Below, piece by piece: positions 48,912 to 58,476 of a DNA stretch of 64,000 nucleotides. This DNA comes from Alcanivorax borkumensis SK2 (lineage in GTDB: Bacteria > Pseudomonadota > Gammaproteobacteria > Pseudomonadales > Alcanivoracaceae). The translations under genes were made by a program, and so were the position numbers. The stretch lies in contig NC_008260.1 of the NCBI RefSeq assembly GCF_000009365.1, positions 2,761,001 to 2,825,000 of the forward strand, read 5' to 3'. Each line of letters opens with the position of its first letter. Positions within the stretch are counted from its first letter, which is position 1. The notes under the pieces are model-generated. The model did not search any database, had not been told where the DNA came from, and was given only the letters and a program-made list of their open reading frames with translations.

Positions 48912-48936
48912 GATCAACCAGATTTTCCGGTTACCC
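48912..48936. repeat. Right inverted repeat of copy 2 and of the composite transposon
   Basis: The 25 bases end in CCGGTTACCC and match the complement of the left end at 17 of 25. A subterminal relative (CATCAACCAATAAATCCG) lies 56 bases inside, at 48856-48873. Nothing else is seen in 48692-48911. Confidence 0.85.
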
Positions 48937-48944
48937 TTTTATTT
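48937..48944. repeat. 8-bp target-site duplication, right copy (TTTTATTT)
   Basis: It abuts the right inverted repeat and equals 35326-35333. Confidence 0.93.
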
Positions 48945-49192
48945 ACGGGGGTTACTGGAAAGCCGAGCCGATCTCTCCGCCTGGCATCCAGGCCAACCCG
49001 CTATACGGCGCCAGCAGTAACCAGATGATGTACAACGCCAGCGAAGACACCGCACTACAGGTCGACGATCAATTATTCCTCCGCCCCACACAAAGCGAAT
49101 TTGTATTGCTGCAATTCGGAGACTTGGCGGTATGGGAAAACGGCGCCGTTAGCGACTGGTGGCCCCCGCTTCCCCAAGCCAACGGGGCCTGA
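48945..49192 (+). pseudogene. 3' part of the interrupted fold-III PLP enzyme gene
   Basis: Joined to 35333, the frame continues through a split Tyr codon into YGGYWKAEPISPPG, LYGASSNQ and DDQLFLRPTQSE and stops at 49190-49192. These blocks resemble the C-terminal domain of D-threonine aldolase/DSD1-like proteins. The fragment has no start of its own. It completes a 431-residue protein with the 5' part at 34286-35333. Confidence 0.9.
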
Positions 49193-49408
49193 TGGCCAGG
49201 CCGGTCTCCATACTGCAAAGTGAACAAGAACAGCTGAAGAGACCGTCCACGGCGTGCTGCCTCCTTATGATCCTCCCCCACCCCTGTGTGACAGCTTACC
49301 CCCCCCCCCCACCCATAGCATGCTTTAACTGAACTTTTACAAACACCGGGAACGATCCCCCCTTATCCGCCACTAACTTAGTGAGACATCTACCAAGGAG
49401 GATGATTC

Positions 49409-49774
49409 ATGAAGAAATTGATTCTTGCATCAATACTATTGGGTGCTACCGCCACCGTTACCGCTGGCGAGACCATTACCACTGACAGCGCAGCGATCAC
49501 TCAGGGCATCAAGGAAGGTACTGAGGTGCGCATGGAAGGTGAAGTAGTTCAGGCACTCGGTGATGAGCGTTATTTGCTGCGCGACATCAAAGGCCAAGTC
49601 GAGATCGAGTTAGATGAAGATCTCACTGCAGAACGTCCGCTGAAAGCCGGCACCCGACTTTCCTTTACCGGCGAAGTGGACCATGACGATGGCCGTAGCA
49701 TCGTAAAGATAAACAAGGTTCATTCTGTAAAAGGTGCGCCTGACAGCGCCCCAAACGCAACGATCAGTAATTAA
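49409..49774 (+). CDS. Periplasmic BOF (YgiW/YdeI-type OB-fold) protein
   Basis: The 121-residue product has a clear signal peptide (1-19, cut after VTA) and an OB-fold domain of the bacterial BOF family, with EGTEVRMEGEVVQALGDERYLLRD and FTGEVD. Family members are periplasmic stress-tolerance proteins (hydrogen peroxide, cadmium, antimicrobial peptides). A strong AAGGAGG site lies upstream and a terminator follows. It lies just outside the transposon. Confidence 0.88.
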   Translation: MKKLILASILLGATATVTAGETITTDSAAITQGIKEGTEVRMEGEVVQALGDERYLLRDIKGQVEIELDEDLTAERPLKAGTRLSFTGEVDHDDGRSIVKINKVHSVKGAPDSAPNATISN

Positions 49775-49801
49775 TCCCTGATCCACTGCTCCAACCTTAC
49801 T

Positions 49802-49830
49802 AACGGCGGCCTACGGGTCGCCGTTTCTAT
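49802..49830 (+). terminator. Intrinsic terminator after the BOF gene
   Basis: A 10-bp stem with one G-T pair (49802-49811 with 49816-49825) and loop TACG is followed by TCTATTTT. Confidence 0.75.
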
Positions 49831-50202
49831 TTTCTCACCCCTTCATTTCGCACCAGCCCACCTTCCAGCGTCTTTGCCCGCCAAGCATTCATTCTTGTGT
49901 CATAAGGCGCATATTGACCGTTACACTGGCCACTGATACATTCCCAACTTGACGTCGTCTAGATACGGCCCCGTCCTGTTTTGGGAGCCCATATGACCAC
50001 CACCGTTCACAGCCAAGGCGCTTAGAATGCCTACACTATCGGCGATGACGGAAAATGGGGAATGCAGCTGTATCGAGCTAACGCTGGGCACAAGCGAATC
50101 AATCCAAAAAACACGACGCAGGCTGGCCGGTACAATTGGTCGTGCCTACCCACGGTAATTATGTCGGTACACAGTTATACACTCTCACGGAGACCGGACA
50201 TC
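49831..50202. other. Intergenic region, no gene supported
   Basis: About 370 bp hold only short frames without credible starts or ribosome sites. The promoter of the next gene is presumably here but no clear -35/-10 pair stands out. Confidence 0.5.
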
Positions 50203-51102
50203 ATGAACAACGCTGTTCGCCATCAAATTAAAGCTCGGCGGGTGCAATTCGATTTTGACGATACACCACTGCATTGGCTGCGCGATGACCCGTTCTCTAC
50301 TCATATCATCAACGGTATTCACTTGTTACTACCGGAAGGTGAGCTGTGGTTCTGCCGAGTTTATAACCAGGCGCTTCCTTTAATTAAAGACGATCAACTT
50401 CGAGCAGATGTAGAAGGCTTTATTCGTCAGGAAGCCGTGCACTCGCGTGCCCACAGCAAAGCGCAGATGTATCTTGAGCGTCATGGCTTACGTGTGGCGC
50501 CCTTCCTGAATAAAGTGGAATGGTTGTTTGGAACGGCTTTGGCAGATGCGCCCTTCGGTTTAACACTGCTAAAGCGCAAGCCCCTGAAAAAAAACTGGCT
50601 GGTATTGCGTGTTGGCATCATCGCCGCCATCGAGCACTTCACTGGTGTGCTTGGCCAATGGGCCATGGATAACGAAAGCTGGGAACAAAACGGCGACGCC
50701 ACCATGGTCGACCTATTCAAGTGGCACTTGGCCGAAGAAGTAGAGCACCGCACTGTTGCCTACGACCTGTTTGAACATCTGTGCAAGACTCAACTAGGCT
50801 TTTACGTCAGCCGCCAGGCATTAATGGCACTGGTATTCCCCTTGTTCATTTATTTCATTGCGGAAGGCGGCAGGAGCCTGGCAGGTCAAGACCCAGATAA
50901 AGAAACCCGTAAGTTAGCTCGCAAGCTGCTTCCTCAGCTCCTCATTCAACTGCAGCAAGTCGGCCAGAAAACACAAAACGTGCCCACCTTTAGTTTCTTA
51001 TTCAACGCCACCCTGCGTTGGGTATCGCCGCGGTTTCACCCAATCAATGAAGGCGATACTCAACAGGCCCTAGATTATCTGGCACGCTCTCCGGCAGCCT
51101 AG
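50203..51102 (+). CDS. Metal-dependent hydrolase-like protein (PF10118 type)
   Basis: The 300-residue product has helical segments with Glu/His motifs: FIRQEAVHSRAH near 78-89 and HLAEEVEHRTVAYDLFEH near 177-194. These ferritin-like E...ExxH patterns mark the PF10118 family, common in hydrocarbon-degrading and related proteobacteria. The reaction is not known. ATG 50203 is chosen for the family-like N-terminus MNNAVRHQIKARRVQFDF; in-frame starts at 50161 and 50062 would add residues without homology signal. A bidirectional terminator separates it from the convergent receptor gene. Confidence 0.8.
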   Translation: MNNAVRHQIKARRVQFDFDDTPLHWLRDDPFSTHIINGIHLLLPEGELWFCRVYNQALPLIKDDQLRADVEGFIRQEAVHSRAHSKAQMYLERHGLRVAPFLNKVEWLFGTALADAPFGLTLLKRKPLKKNWLVLRVGIIAAIEHFTGVLGQWAMDNESWEQNGDATMVDLFKWHLAEEVEHRTVAYDLFEHLCKTQLGFYVSRQALMALVFPLFIYFIAEGGRSLAGQDPDKETRKLARKLLPQLLIQLQQVGQKTQNVPTFSFLFNATLRWVSPRFHPINEGDTQQALDYLARSPAA

Positions 51103-51168
51103 GCAGCTGCCGTTTTGTAACGGGAGTATTAGTCTCCAGCTTCCAAGAGAGAGGCTGTCGCGCAATAG

Positions 51169-51206
51169 TAAAACGGCATGGCGAATTCCTTCACCATGCC
51201 GTTTTA
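51169..51206. terminator. Bidirectional terminator
   Basis: A 17-bp stem with one mismatch (51169-51185 with 51190-51206) has A/T-rich outer ends and lies between convergent genes. Confidence 0.85.
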
Positions 51207-51257
51207 TTTTCAATCTCACGACGACACTTGAGTGCAGCCCAGTTTTCGGAACATCAC

Positions 51258-53531
51258 TTAGAAGGTCGCTTGCAGACCCACCCAGAAGTTACGACGGGCA
51301 TCCTTATTGTTGTAGTCATCGTAGTACTCCACATCATAGCCACCGCTACCGTCATCCACGAAGCCCACATCATAGGAAGTAAAGTCTTCATCCAGCAGGT
51401 TGTTAATCCGGGCATGCAAGGTAACAGATTTGTTGAGCGCCAAACGGGCACCAAGGTGATAAATCTCATAGTTCTTCCAGTATTCACCACCGCTGGCATC
51501 TGTACTGCCAAAGCCCCGGAAGCGATCTTGGCGCCCTTCTACCGTCAGAAACATGGCAAACGCCTGGGTGGTTTGCCAATCCAGCGTGCCGTTAAACATA
51601 TGCCGAGCGGTGCCCGTAAGTGAGTAACCTTTCTCTTCACCACTTGTCTGTTCACTGTCGATATAGGTGTAATTGGCACGTAATGACCAGCGGGAAGAGA
51701 TCTGGTAGCGCCCTGCCACTTCCACACCTTGAATCACCGCTTCATCCACATTCATTGGCCAGGTAACAATGCCGTCCACCGTGTCATAGTCCCCTAGGTC
51801 CACACAGGGCGTTTGTCCACCAGTGGCTGAACACAACGCGCTGTCTTGGCGAACAATCTTGTCTTTAAAGTCGTTATGGAACACCGTCAGGTTAGCGCTA
51901 TGTCGGTTCGGACTTTCCCAATAAAGAGCGATTTCAGAATTGACGCTGGTTTCCGGCTCCAAATCCGGGTTGCCCACCCAGGGGCGTGTGCCCTGCCCGC
52001 CAAAGCCGGTAATGCCGTCGTATAAGTCAATGGTTTTGGGGGTCTTATAGCCCGTGCTGACACCGCCTTTCACTGTCCAGCTTGGTGAAAGCGTATAAAC
52101 ACCATAGAGGCGCGGGCTAATCTGATCGCCAAAGGTTTCATGGTTGTCGTAACGCACACCCGCTGTCAGCGTAAACGGCTCCACCGGCGTCCAGTTATCT
52201 TCGGCATACAGCGCCCAGAAATTATTCTCAAACACCTCGCCCGCGTCACCACTCTCTAGGCCGAACACGCCATCTTCCAACTCACCGCGAAGAATCTGGG
52301 TACCTACCACCACAAAGTGCTGATCATTGATGGGCAGGTCCAGCTTACCGTCCAGGCGCAGCTCGCTGCTTTCCAAAGTCCGCTCCGGGCGTGGTAAGAA
52401 AGTGGAGCCTAGCACGGCAAGGCAGGCGTCACTGCCGGCATCCGCAACACAATCCGCATTGGTCGCAACGATATCGTCATATTGCTGACGCTCATCCGCG
52501 GTTAGTGGCAAGGTGCGCCCTTCATTATTGGTGGACAAATAGGTCAACGAAACATTGCTCAAACCAAAGCCCCACTCGCCCTCGTGAGTCAGCGCTATTT
52601 GCTCACGGGTGAACTCCTGGTCTTGTGCATAGCCCGCCCGAGGTAGGCGGTCAGCGCTATCATGGGTACCCAACTGACTCTCTGAGTTGTCGTAGGTTTG
52701 CACGGAATCATCATAATCGAGCGAGATACGCTGATTATCCGTGGGGGTCCATCTCAAAGTGAAACCCAGAGCCGTGTCCTCATTGTCTACAGTACGACCA
52801 CCACTGCCGAAACCCAGTTCTCGCTCCTGAAGTACCCCACTAGGATCGGTCACCGGATCGTATTCCGGGCTAGATGCATCCTGGTCGTAGAGACTGCCTC
52901 GCAACGCCAGGCCAAACTGATCGCCCAACGGGCCAGACACGGAGAAATCCGTTGAGGTCGCATCACCGTACTGGTCATATTCCTGAATAGTGCGACTCAC
53001 GTTGATGCTGCCGCCCCATTTTTCATACTCTTTTTTGGTGATGATATTAATCACCCCACCAATGGCATCCGCACCATAAAGAGTGGACGACGGCCCACGG
53101 ATAACTTCGATGCGCTCAATGGCTTCTAGCGGCGGCATATGATTAAACTGGTTGCCGCCAAAATTGTTGGGGTAGATATCGCCGTGGTTATTTTGCCGGC
53201 GGCCATCAATGAGGATTAGCGTATAGTCCGCCCCCATGCCGCGCATGGAGATAGTGGACTGGCCCGTCTTGTCACGGGTTTCCCCCACGTCGACCCCTTC
53301 CAGCTCACGCACCGCATCCACCACGGAGGTGAAAGGCCGGCTATGCAGTTCCTGTTGGCTAATTACCGAAATACTGGCTGGGGCATCGGTAATTTTCTGC
53401 TCGAAACCAGCGGCAGAAACTACCGTGACCGCACCCAGTTCATGGACCGTATTCTCTTGCGCAACCGCCGGCATAGCTAAGCCGTTAGCCACAACACCTA
53501 CCAGAATTGGCATTCCCAAAGACCGCTTCAT
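51258..53531 (-). CDS. TonB-dependent outer-membrane receptor (CirA/FepA-like)
   Basis: The 757-residue product has a signal peptide (1-24), a plug domain (about 40-165, with LVDAVRELEGV-like and RIEVIRGPSSTLYGADAIGGVINI blocks) and a 22-strand-type barrel ending in the terminal aromatic WVGLQATF. Receptors of this type import ferric siderophores with energy from TonB. The Fur-box-like site at 53580 supports an iron role. The ligand, perhaps a catecholate, is inference. Confidence 0.92.
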   Translation of the reverse strand: MKRSLGMPILVGVVANGLAMPAVAQENTVHELGAVTVVSAAGFEQKITDAPASISVISQQELHSRPFTSVVDAVRELEGVDVGETRDKTGQSTISMRGMGADYTLILIDGRRQNNHGDIYPNNFGGNQFNHMPPLEAIERIEVIRGPSSTLYGADAIGGVINIITKKEYEKWGGSINVSRTIQEYDQYGDATSTDFSVSGPLGDQFGLALRGSLYDQDASSPEYDPVTDPSGVLQERELGFGSGGRTVDNEDTALGFTLRWTPTDNQRISLDYDDSVQTYDNSESQLGTHDSADRLPRAGYAQDQEFTREQIALTHEGEWGFGLSNVSLTYLSTNNEGRTLPLTADERQQYDDIVATNADCVADAGSDACLAVLGSTFLPRPERTLESSELRLDGKLDLPINDQHFVVVGTQILRGELEDGVFGLESGDAGEVFENNFWALYAEDNWTPVEPFTLTAGVRYDNHETFGDQISPRLYGVYTLSPSWTVKGGVSTGYKTPKTIDLYDGITGFGGQGTRPWVGNPDLEPETSVNSEIALYWESPNRHSANLTVFHNDFKDKIVRQDSALCSATGGQTPCVDLGDYDTVDGIVTWPMNVDEAVIQGVEVAGRYQISSRWSLRANYTYIDSEQTSGEEKGYSLTGTARHMFNGTLDWQTTQAFAMFLTVEGRQDRFRGFGSTDASGGEYWKNYEIYHLGARLALNKSVTLHARINNLLDEDFTSYDVGFVDDGSGGYDVEYYDDYNNKDARRNFWVGLQATF

Positions 53532-53579
53532 CCTCTACCCCCGTATTGCCATATCAATCAAAACGGGGGAGAGCATTCC

Positions 53580-53599
53580 CTAAACAATAACCATTATCA
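53580..53599 (-). promoter_or_regulatory. Fur-box-like site upstream of the CirA-like receptor
   Basis: On the minus strand it reads TGATAATGGTTATTGTTTAG, matching 12 of 19 positions of the consensus GATAATGATAATCATTATC, 49 bases before the start codon. Confidence 0.55.
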
Positions 53600-53717
53600 A
53601 ATGCGAACAATATTTATTTTGTGATGTTTGTAAGCTTTCCTCTGATTGTTGACCAACGAGGAGAGCAACATTCGGGAACCTTGCGAACCATCTCTTGCGA
53701 TACGTTCCGACAGGGCA

Positions 53718-55214
53718 TTACATCGGCACCTTATTGAACCACGGAGCCGCCTCTTCCAGTTGCGCCGCCAGCGCCAGCAGCTTGCCTTCATCCCCATGGC
53801 CACCAACAAACTGGGAACCCAGCGGCAGGCCCACGTTTCCTGAAGAAGAATCACACCAGTGCAGTGGCACCGACATGGCAGGCACACCAATGACATTGGC
53901 AAACTGGGTGAACGGCATGTATTTGAAGTTCTCTATGGCCACCTGCTCAATCATGCCGGTCTTCATTAACAGCTTTTCCCCGCCGACCTTGAGCAACACC
54001 TTCAGAGCGGTCTGCTGCCACGGCGGTGTCGCCATAGCGCCGATACCGACAGGGGGGGACGCCAGAGTAGGGGTCAACCAGAAATCGTACTGCTCCAAGA
54101 AGGTATCCATGGCGATCATGTATAACTGCCAACGGGTCTGGCACTTCACATATTCATGGGCCGGGGTAGCACGGCCAAAAGCGGCAATGGCCAAGGTATC
54201 CAGCTCAAAGCCCTCATCACCGCAACCGGTCATAGTTTTCACCTCATCCACCTCGGCAGCACACTGGCCAAACCAAACCGATAGCCAATCCATGCACATC
54301 TGTTTGGCGTCCATCTGTGGCTCAGCCTCTTCCACTTCGTGGCCCAAGTCCCGTAACAACGCCACGGTTTTCTCCACCGCCCGGATCGCCTCCGAATCCA
54401 CATCGGTGCCTAGCGGCGAGCGAGTAGAAAAACCGATACGCAGCTTGCCGGGGCGGCTAGCCGCAGACAGGGCGTAAGCTTGCTCCGGCGGAGCAATCTG
54501 AAACAGACTACCGCGCTCGTCACCCTGGGTAATATCCAACAGCAACGCACTGTCACGCACGCTGCGGGTCAGCGCGTGGTTTACCGCTATTCCATGCATG
54601 GCCTCAGTGAATTCGGGCCCCCAGGGGGTGCGCCCACGGCCCGGCTTGAGCCCGAACAGACCACAACAGGCAGCGGGAATCCGGATACTACCGCCACCAT
54701 CATTAGCGCCGGCCACCGGTACCACACCTGCAGCCACCATAGCCGCCGAGCCCCCGGACGAACCACCGGGAGTGTGATCTACGTTCCAGGGATTACGCGC
54801 CGGCCCGAACGAATCCGGCTCGGTAACGCCCTTGGCGCCAAACTCCGGGGTATTGGTGCGGCCGAATGGTACCAGCCCGCCCTGTTTCCAGCGTGCCACC
54901 AGGGTAGAATCTCTTTGCGCATGGACATCACGAGCCTTGCGCGCTTTATTGCCCTGATAGTTGGGCGCACCGCCGATTTCCTGAAAAAGATCTTTTACCA
55001 GCATGGGCACACCCGCCAACGGTCCGCTCAATGGCCCCGCGGCGCGTTTTCGGGCCATGTCATACAATGGAATAATCAAACCATTTAATTGCGGGTTCAC
55101 CGCATCGGCACGGGCAATCGCCAGCTCCAGCAATTCCATTGCCGTGACCTCCCCCCGCGCCACCAGCTCGGCAAGCCCGATGGCATCAAACTGGCGGTAT
55201 TCTGCAAACTTCAT
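53718..55214 (-). CDS. Amidase (amidase-signature family)
   Basis: The 498-residue hydrolase has the Ser-cisSer-Lys triad of the family: K74 in VKDLF, S152/S153 in GGSSGGSAA and nucleophile S176 in GGGSIRIPA. No partner GatB/GatC gene is near, so it is a free amidase acting on a small amide and not the tRNA amidotransferase. AAGGGAG upstream supports ATG 55214. It is divergent from the oxidoreductase gene. Confidence 0.93.
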   Translation of the reverse strand: MKFAEYRQFDAIGLAELVARGEVTAMELLELAIARADAVNPQLNGLIIPLYDMARKRAAGPLSGPLAGVPMLVKDLFQEIGGAPNYQGNKARKARDVHAQRDSTLVARWKQGGLVPFGRTNTPEFGAKGVTEPDSFGPARNPWNVDHTPGGSSGGSAAMVAAGVVPVAGANDGGGSIRIPAACCGLFGLKPGRGRTPWGPEFTEAMHGIAVNHALTRSVRDSALLLDITQGDERGSLFQIAPPEQAYALSAASRPGKLRIGFSTRSPLGTDVDSEAIRAVEKTVALLRDLGHEVEEAEPQMDAKQMCMDWLSVWFGQCAAEVDEVKTMTGCGDEGFELDTLAIAAFGRATPAHEYVKCQTRWQLYMIAMDTFLEQYDFWLTPTLASPPVGIGAMATPPWQQTALKVLLKVGGEKLLMKTGMIEQVAIENFKYMPFTQFANVIGVPAMSVPLHWCDSSSGNVGLPLGSQFVGGHGDEGKLLALAAQLEEAAPWFNKVPM

Positions 55215-55364
55215 TGTGCTCTCCCTTTCACTATCCCGAAGCGCAGGAATGGCCTGCTACCAGACGATCAATCCATACTGTGGCATAGTCTGCGCAGCCA
55301 AGTATGCTTAATCATTGTGAACAGCATTTGAAAGAATACGTTAGCGATCCACGAGGGAGCCAGA

Positions 55365-56375
55365 ATGAAAGCCATTGGATTCAATCGGCCCAGAGCCATA
55401 GAAGATGTACACGCCCTGGAGGACATCCAGCTGGACCTTCCCTCGCCCGCCCCCCGGGACCTACTGGTGGCCGTACACGCTATCTCGGTCAACCCCATTG
55501 ATACCAAGCTTCGCCAACGCCCCCTGGAGCAGCCCGGTTACCGGGTACTGGGGTTTGATGCTGCCGGCGTGGTGGAAGCGGTGGGCGAGGAAGTGGAAAA
55601 CTTCAACGTCGGCGACCGGGTCTGGTATGCCGGCGCCGTGCAACGCCAGGGCAGCAATGCCCAGTACCAGTGTGTTGATGAACGGCTAGTGGCAAAAAAA
55701 CCGAATAGCCTGGGCATGCAAGAAGCGGCTGCACTCCCCCTCACCACACTAACCGCCTGGGAGGCCCTGGAAGATCAGCTCGGTTTTCAAGCCGGAGAGT
55801 GTGAGGGGAAAAGTGTGCTGGTGATCGGTGGCGCAGGAGGAGTGGGGTCCATCGCTATCCAGCTAGCCGCCCACTATTTTGGTCTTAAGGTGATCACCAC
55901 TGCGGGTCGCGAAACCTCTGCCAACTGGTGTCAAAGCCTCGGCGCTCATCATATCGTGGACTACCGCAAGCCATTACTAGCACAGCTGGACGCCATTGGT
56001 TGCCCGCAGATTGACGGCATCTTCATTACCCAAAATCTGGACGACTATTGGGCCACTGCCTGCCAAGCCGTCGCACCGCTGGGAGGCATCTGCGCTATCG
56101 TCGACGCCCGTGCGCCTCTCGACCTGAACCCCCTTAAGGCCAAGAGCGCGCGCTTCAGCTGGGAATTCATGTTCACCCGCGCCATGTTCGCTACCGACAT
56201 GCAGCATCAAGGCGACATCCTTACCCGGCTCAGCGAACTAGTGGATCAAGGCACAGTCCAGACCACCGTCAGCGAAGGCCTGGGCACCATTAATGCCGCC
56301 AACCTGAAAGAAGCCCACCGGCGGCTGGAGTCTGGCAACACAGTGGGGAAACTGGTTCTTGCTGGCTGGGACTAA
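55365..56375 (+). CDS. Zinc-independent alcohol dehydrogenase / quinone oxidoreductase family protein
   Basis: The 336-residue MDR-superfamily enzyme has a GroES-like N-terminal domain (1-125) without the cysteine/histidine zinc ligands and a Rossmann domain with the NADPH motif GGAGGVGS near 156-163. This fits the zinc-binding-alcohol-dehydrogenase-like quinone oxidoreductase group. The substrate is unknown. It is divergent from the amidase with 150 bp between. Confidence 0.9.
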   Translation: MKAIGFNRPRAIEDVHALEDIQLDLPSPAPRDLLVAVHAISVNPIDTKLRQRPLEQPGYRVLGFDAAGVVEAVGEEVENFNVGDRVWYAGAVQRQGSNAQYQCVDERLVAKKPNSLGMQEAAALPLTTLTAWEALEDQLGFQAGECEGKSVLVIGGAGGVGSIAIQLAAHYFGLKVITTAGRETSANWCQSLGAHHIVDYRKPLLAQLDAIGCPQIDGIFITQNLDDYWATACQAVAPLGGICAIVDARAPLDLNPLKAKSARFSWEFMFTRAMFATDMQHQGDILTRLSELVDQGTVQTTVSEGLGTINAANLKEAHRRLESGNTVGKLVLAGWD

Positions 56376-56468
56376 CCCCGATAATGCCCGGGTTGAATGG
56401 CTCTGCCACCATCACCAGCGACGAAAGAAACCGTTACAGCCGCATCCATGAGCGCCTTTACTGTGGGA

Positions 56469-57503
56469 TTAACGGCAACCGCGACCATCCACCGCCGCTG
56501 ACAAGGTAGACAAACACAACCCCGGCGGACGCGACAGGGTGCGAGACAACAGTGCCGGCCAGGCCTGCGGATGTGTCATCGGTCGAAGTACCCGGCGGGT
56601 GGCCATTAAGGGCTGCCACTCTGCCCCTTGGCGGGTAGCCAAAACAAACTGGAATGGATGCAGCCCAGGTAGCCCAAGACGAATATCCGTGGCCAGCAGC
56701 TCATCACCATGCACCTCTACCGCCACAAAACCTCGGGTAAAGTGCAATAGAGCTTGCCCCGCGGGAAGCGCCTCAATCGCTGCCAACCGTGACGCATCGC
56801 GGGGAAATGATTCCACCTGCAACGGCACATCCTGATCGAGAAGGCCGGTGAGAATTTCTAGCCTCTGTTGCTCACCCAGCACGGTGATCCGCCACAGCAA
56901 AGTGGAGAACGGCATTGGCTGCACTAATCGTGGCGCCTCTGAAAGTCCGCGTTCAGCCAGGGCCGGCATGACTCGCTGGGTCATCGCATACTGGGCAACC
57001 AGGCTCCAGACCAGATACAACGAGGACAGCACCAAGCCGCCGATCAGCACCCGTGACGACGACGGTTTTGCTATCGTCCACAGCACGCCAATCAGCAGCG
57101 GCAAGGTATAAAACGGATCGATAATGAAGACACTACTAATGGCCACCGGGTCACCTAGGGGCCAGAATAGTTGCGTGCCATAGGTAGTGAATGTATCCAG
57201 CAACGGATGGGTTATCAGGCACAAGCCGGTGAATAACCACCAACGCCATAGGGAAATCCGCGTCTGCCAGCGAGCGAGGCAAACGGCCAGTAAAAAAGAG
57301 ACGGGCAGCAACACCAACAGGGAATGACTGAAGCCGCGATGTTCAGTGAAATTAACTACCGCATCGCCGTAGTCAATCAACACATCCAGATCGGGTAAGG
57401 TCCCCAGCAGTGCACCACCGAGTAAAGCCCAGCGACCCAGAGGCCGGGAAAGAACGGCGCCGCCCACAGAGGCGCCCAACACGGCCTGTGACAATGAATC
57501 CAT
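56469..57503 (-). CDS. Inner-membrane metal-dependent hydrolase-like protein (DUF457/YdjM type)
   Basis: The 344-residue product has several hydrophobic helices in the first 180 residues, with the family motifs LPDLD (36-40), HRGFSHS (55-61) and HPLLDTFTTYG (near 98-108). These resemble the zinc-hydrolase-like site of the YdjM group. A long soluble C-terminal part follows. Function is not established; phospholipid or membrane stress roles have been suggested for relatives. Confidence 0.82.
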   Translation of the reverse strand: MDSLSQAVLGASVGGAVLSRPLGRWALLGGALLGTLPDLDVLIDYGDAVVNFTEHRGFSHSLLVLLPVSFLLAVCLARWQTRISLWRWWLFTGLCLITHPLLDTFTTYGTQLFWPLGDPVAISSVFIIDPFYTLPLLIGVLWTIAKPSSSRVLIGGLVLSSLYLVWSLVAQYAMTQRVMPALAERGLSEAPRLVQPMPFSTLLWRITVLGEQQRLEILTGLLDQDVPLQVESFPRDASRLAAIEALPAGQALLHFTRGFVAVEVHGDELLATDIRLGLPGLHPFQFVLATRQGAEWQPLMATRRVLRPMTHPQAWPALLSRTLSRPPGLCLSTLSAAVDGRGCR

Positions 57504-57593
57504 GAATTACTCAACAACGCAGACAAGGCGAAAGTCCCCACCCTGCCTGCCAACAGCCCGTCAATACGGCATAAGGCGCCGCTCAATCACACC

Positions 57594-58166
57594 TTAACCT
57601 GCCACACCCCACACACCTTTCAGGCTGTTCAAGGCAGTGGCGCCAACGCCTTCCCCATCCAGAAAGCCGAGAATTTTCGGTGCGAACTGGGAGATCATTT
57701 CCGGGCTCAGACCTAGGGCGCTAAAGGCTGTGGATACGCCCTGCAGGGACGAAATATTACCCAGCATGGAAGACGCCACGCCACCACCACTACCCAGCAG
57801 CGAATCCAAACCCGGCACCTTGTTCATGATGCCGCTGAACTGATCATCTGACAGGTTGCTCTGGGCCATAGCCAGCAAGGCACCGGCACCGCCTGCCGCC
57901 TGTTGCTGCGTGACGCCTAGGTCGGTTGAGAGAGAGTCCACTAATGCCTTGGCTTCACCGGTCACTGCCAGCTGACTGTTGGCGCTATCCATGGCACCGG
58001 TGGCAGCTTCATTGGCCTGATTCACGCTGGAGGAAGCCTTGTCAGAGGCGTCACTCACGGCCTTGTTAGCCGAATCAGTTATGGACTTCAGGTCAAACGC
58101 CTGGGCCGGCGCACTCAAAACCAAACACAAAGAGGCCCCCATCAGGCCAAAACGGAAAGCGTTCAT
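57594..58166 (-). CDS. DUF2780 (VcgC/VcgE-like) secreted protein
   Basis: The 190-residue product has a signal peptide (1-23, cut after AQA), a Ser/Ala-rich helical stretch (28-65) and a C-terminal DUF2780 domain with DLGVTQQQAAGGAGALLAMAQSNLS and LLGSGGG. It is likely periplasmic or outer-membrane-associated. Function is unknown. Confidence 0.85.
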   Translation of the reverse strand: MNAFRFGLMGASLCLVLSAPAQAFDLKSITDSANKAVSDASDKASSSVNQANEAATGAMDSANSQLAVTGEAKALVDSLSTDLGVTQQQAAGGAGALLAMAQSNLSDDQFSGIMNKVPGLDSLLGSGGGVASSMLGNISSLQGVSTAFSALGLSPEMISQFAPKILGFLDGEGVGATALNSLKGVWGVAG

Positions 58167-58354
58167 AGTTACTCCTTAATTATCGTCAATCATCTCTATT
58201 CAGAGAGAAATAGTATGGCAAACCTTACCCATGCAAAAAGGCGAGGGCCATCACTTTGTGGCAGGGCTTCTGCGCTTATCTCCGCCGCTACAGCGCCTAC
58301 AGCATAATCATCGTCCCGGCCTCACAGATAGCTCCATGGCTACTTTGATTTAAA

Positions 58355-58379
58355 AATGTAAACCATTATCATTTACATT
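58355..58379 (+). promoter_or_regulatory. Fur-box-like site upstream of the second receptor
   Basis: A dyad AATGTAAACCATTATCATTTACATT carries the CATTATCATT core of Fur boxes, about 100 bases before the start. The rest of the 58167-58476 gap shows nothing else. Confidence 0.6.
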
Positions 58380-58476
58380 GAGTGATTCTCGCCAGGCTCC
58401 CCCCAGCTATCACCTTCCCGATGTCCGCATACCCTGCGTGCATCGCTACTGCATACTATTCATTACTGGGGGAACC

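Noticed and set aside
49302-49311. Run of C residues before the BOF gene
   Set aside because: A homopolymer in non-coding DNA with no gene start nearby; there is no evidence that it is phase-variable.
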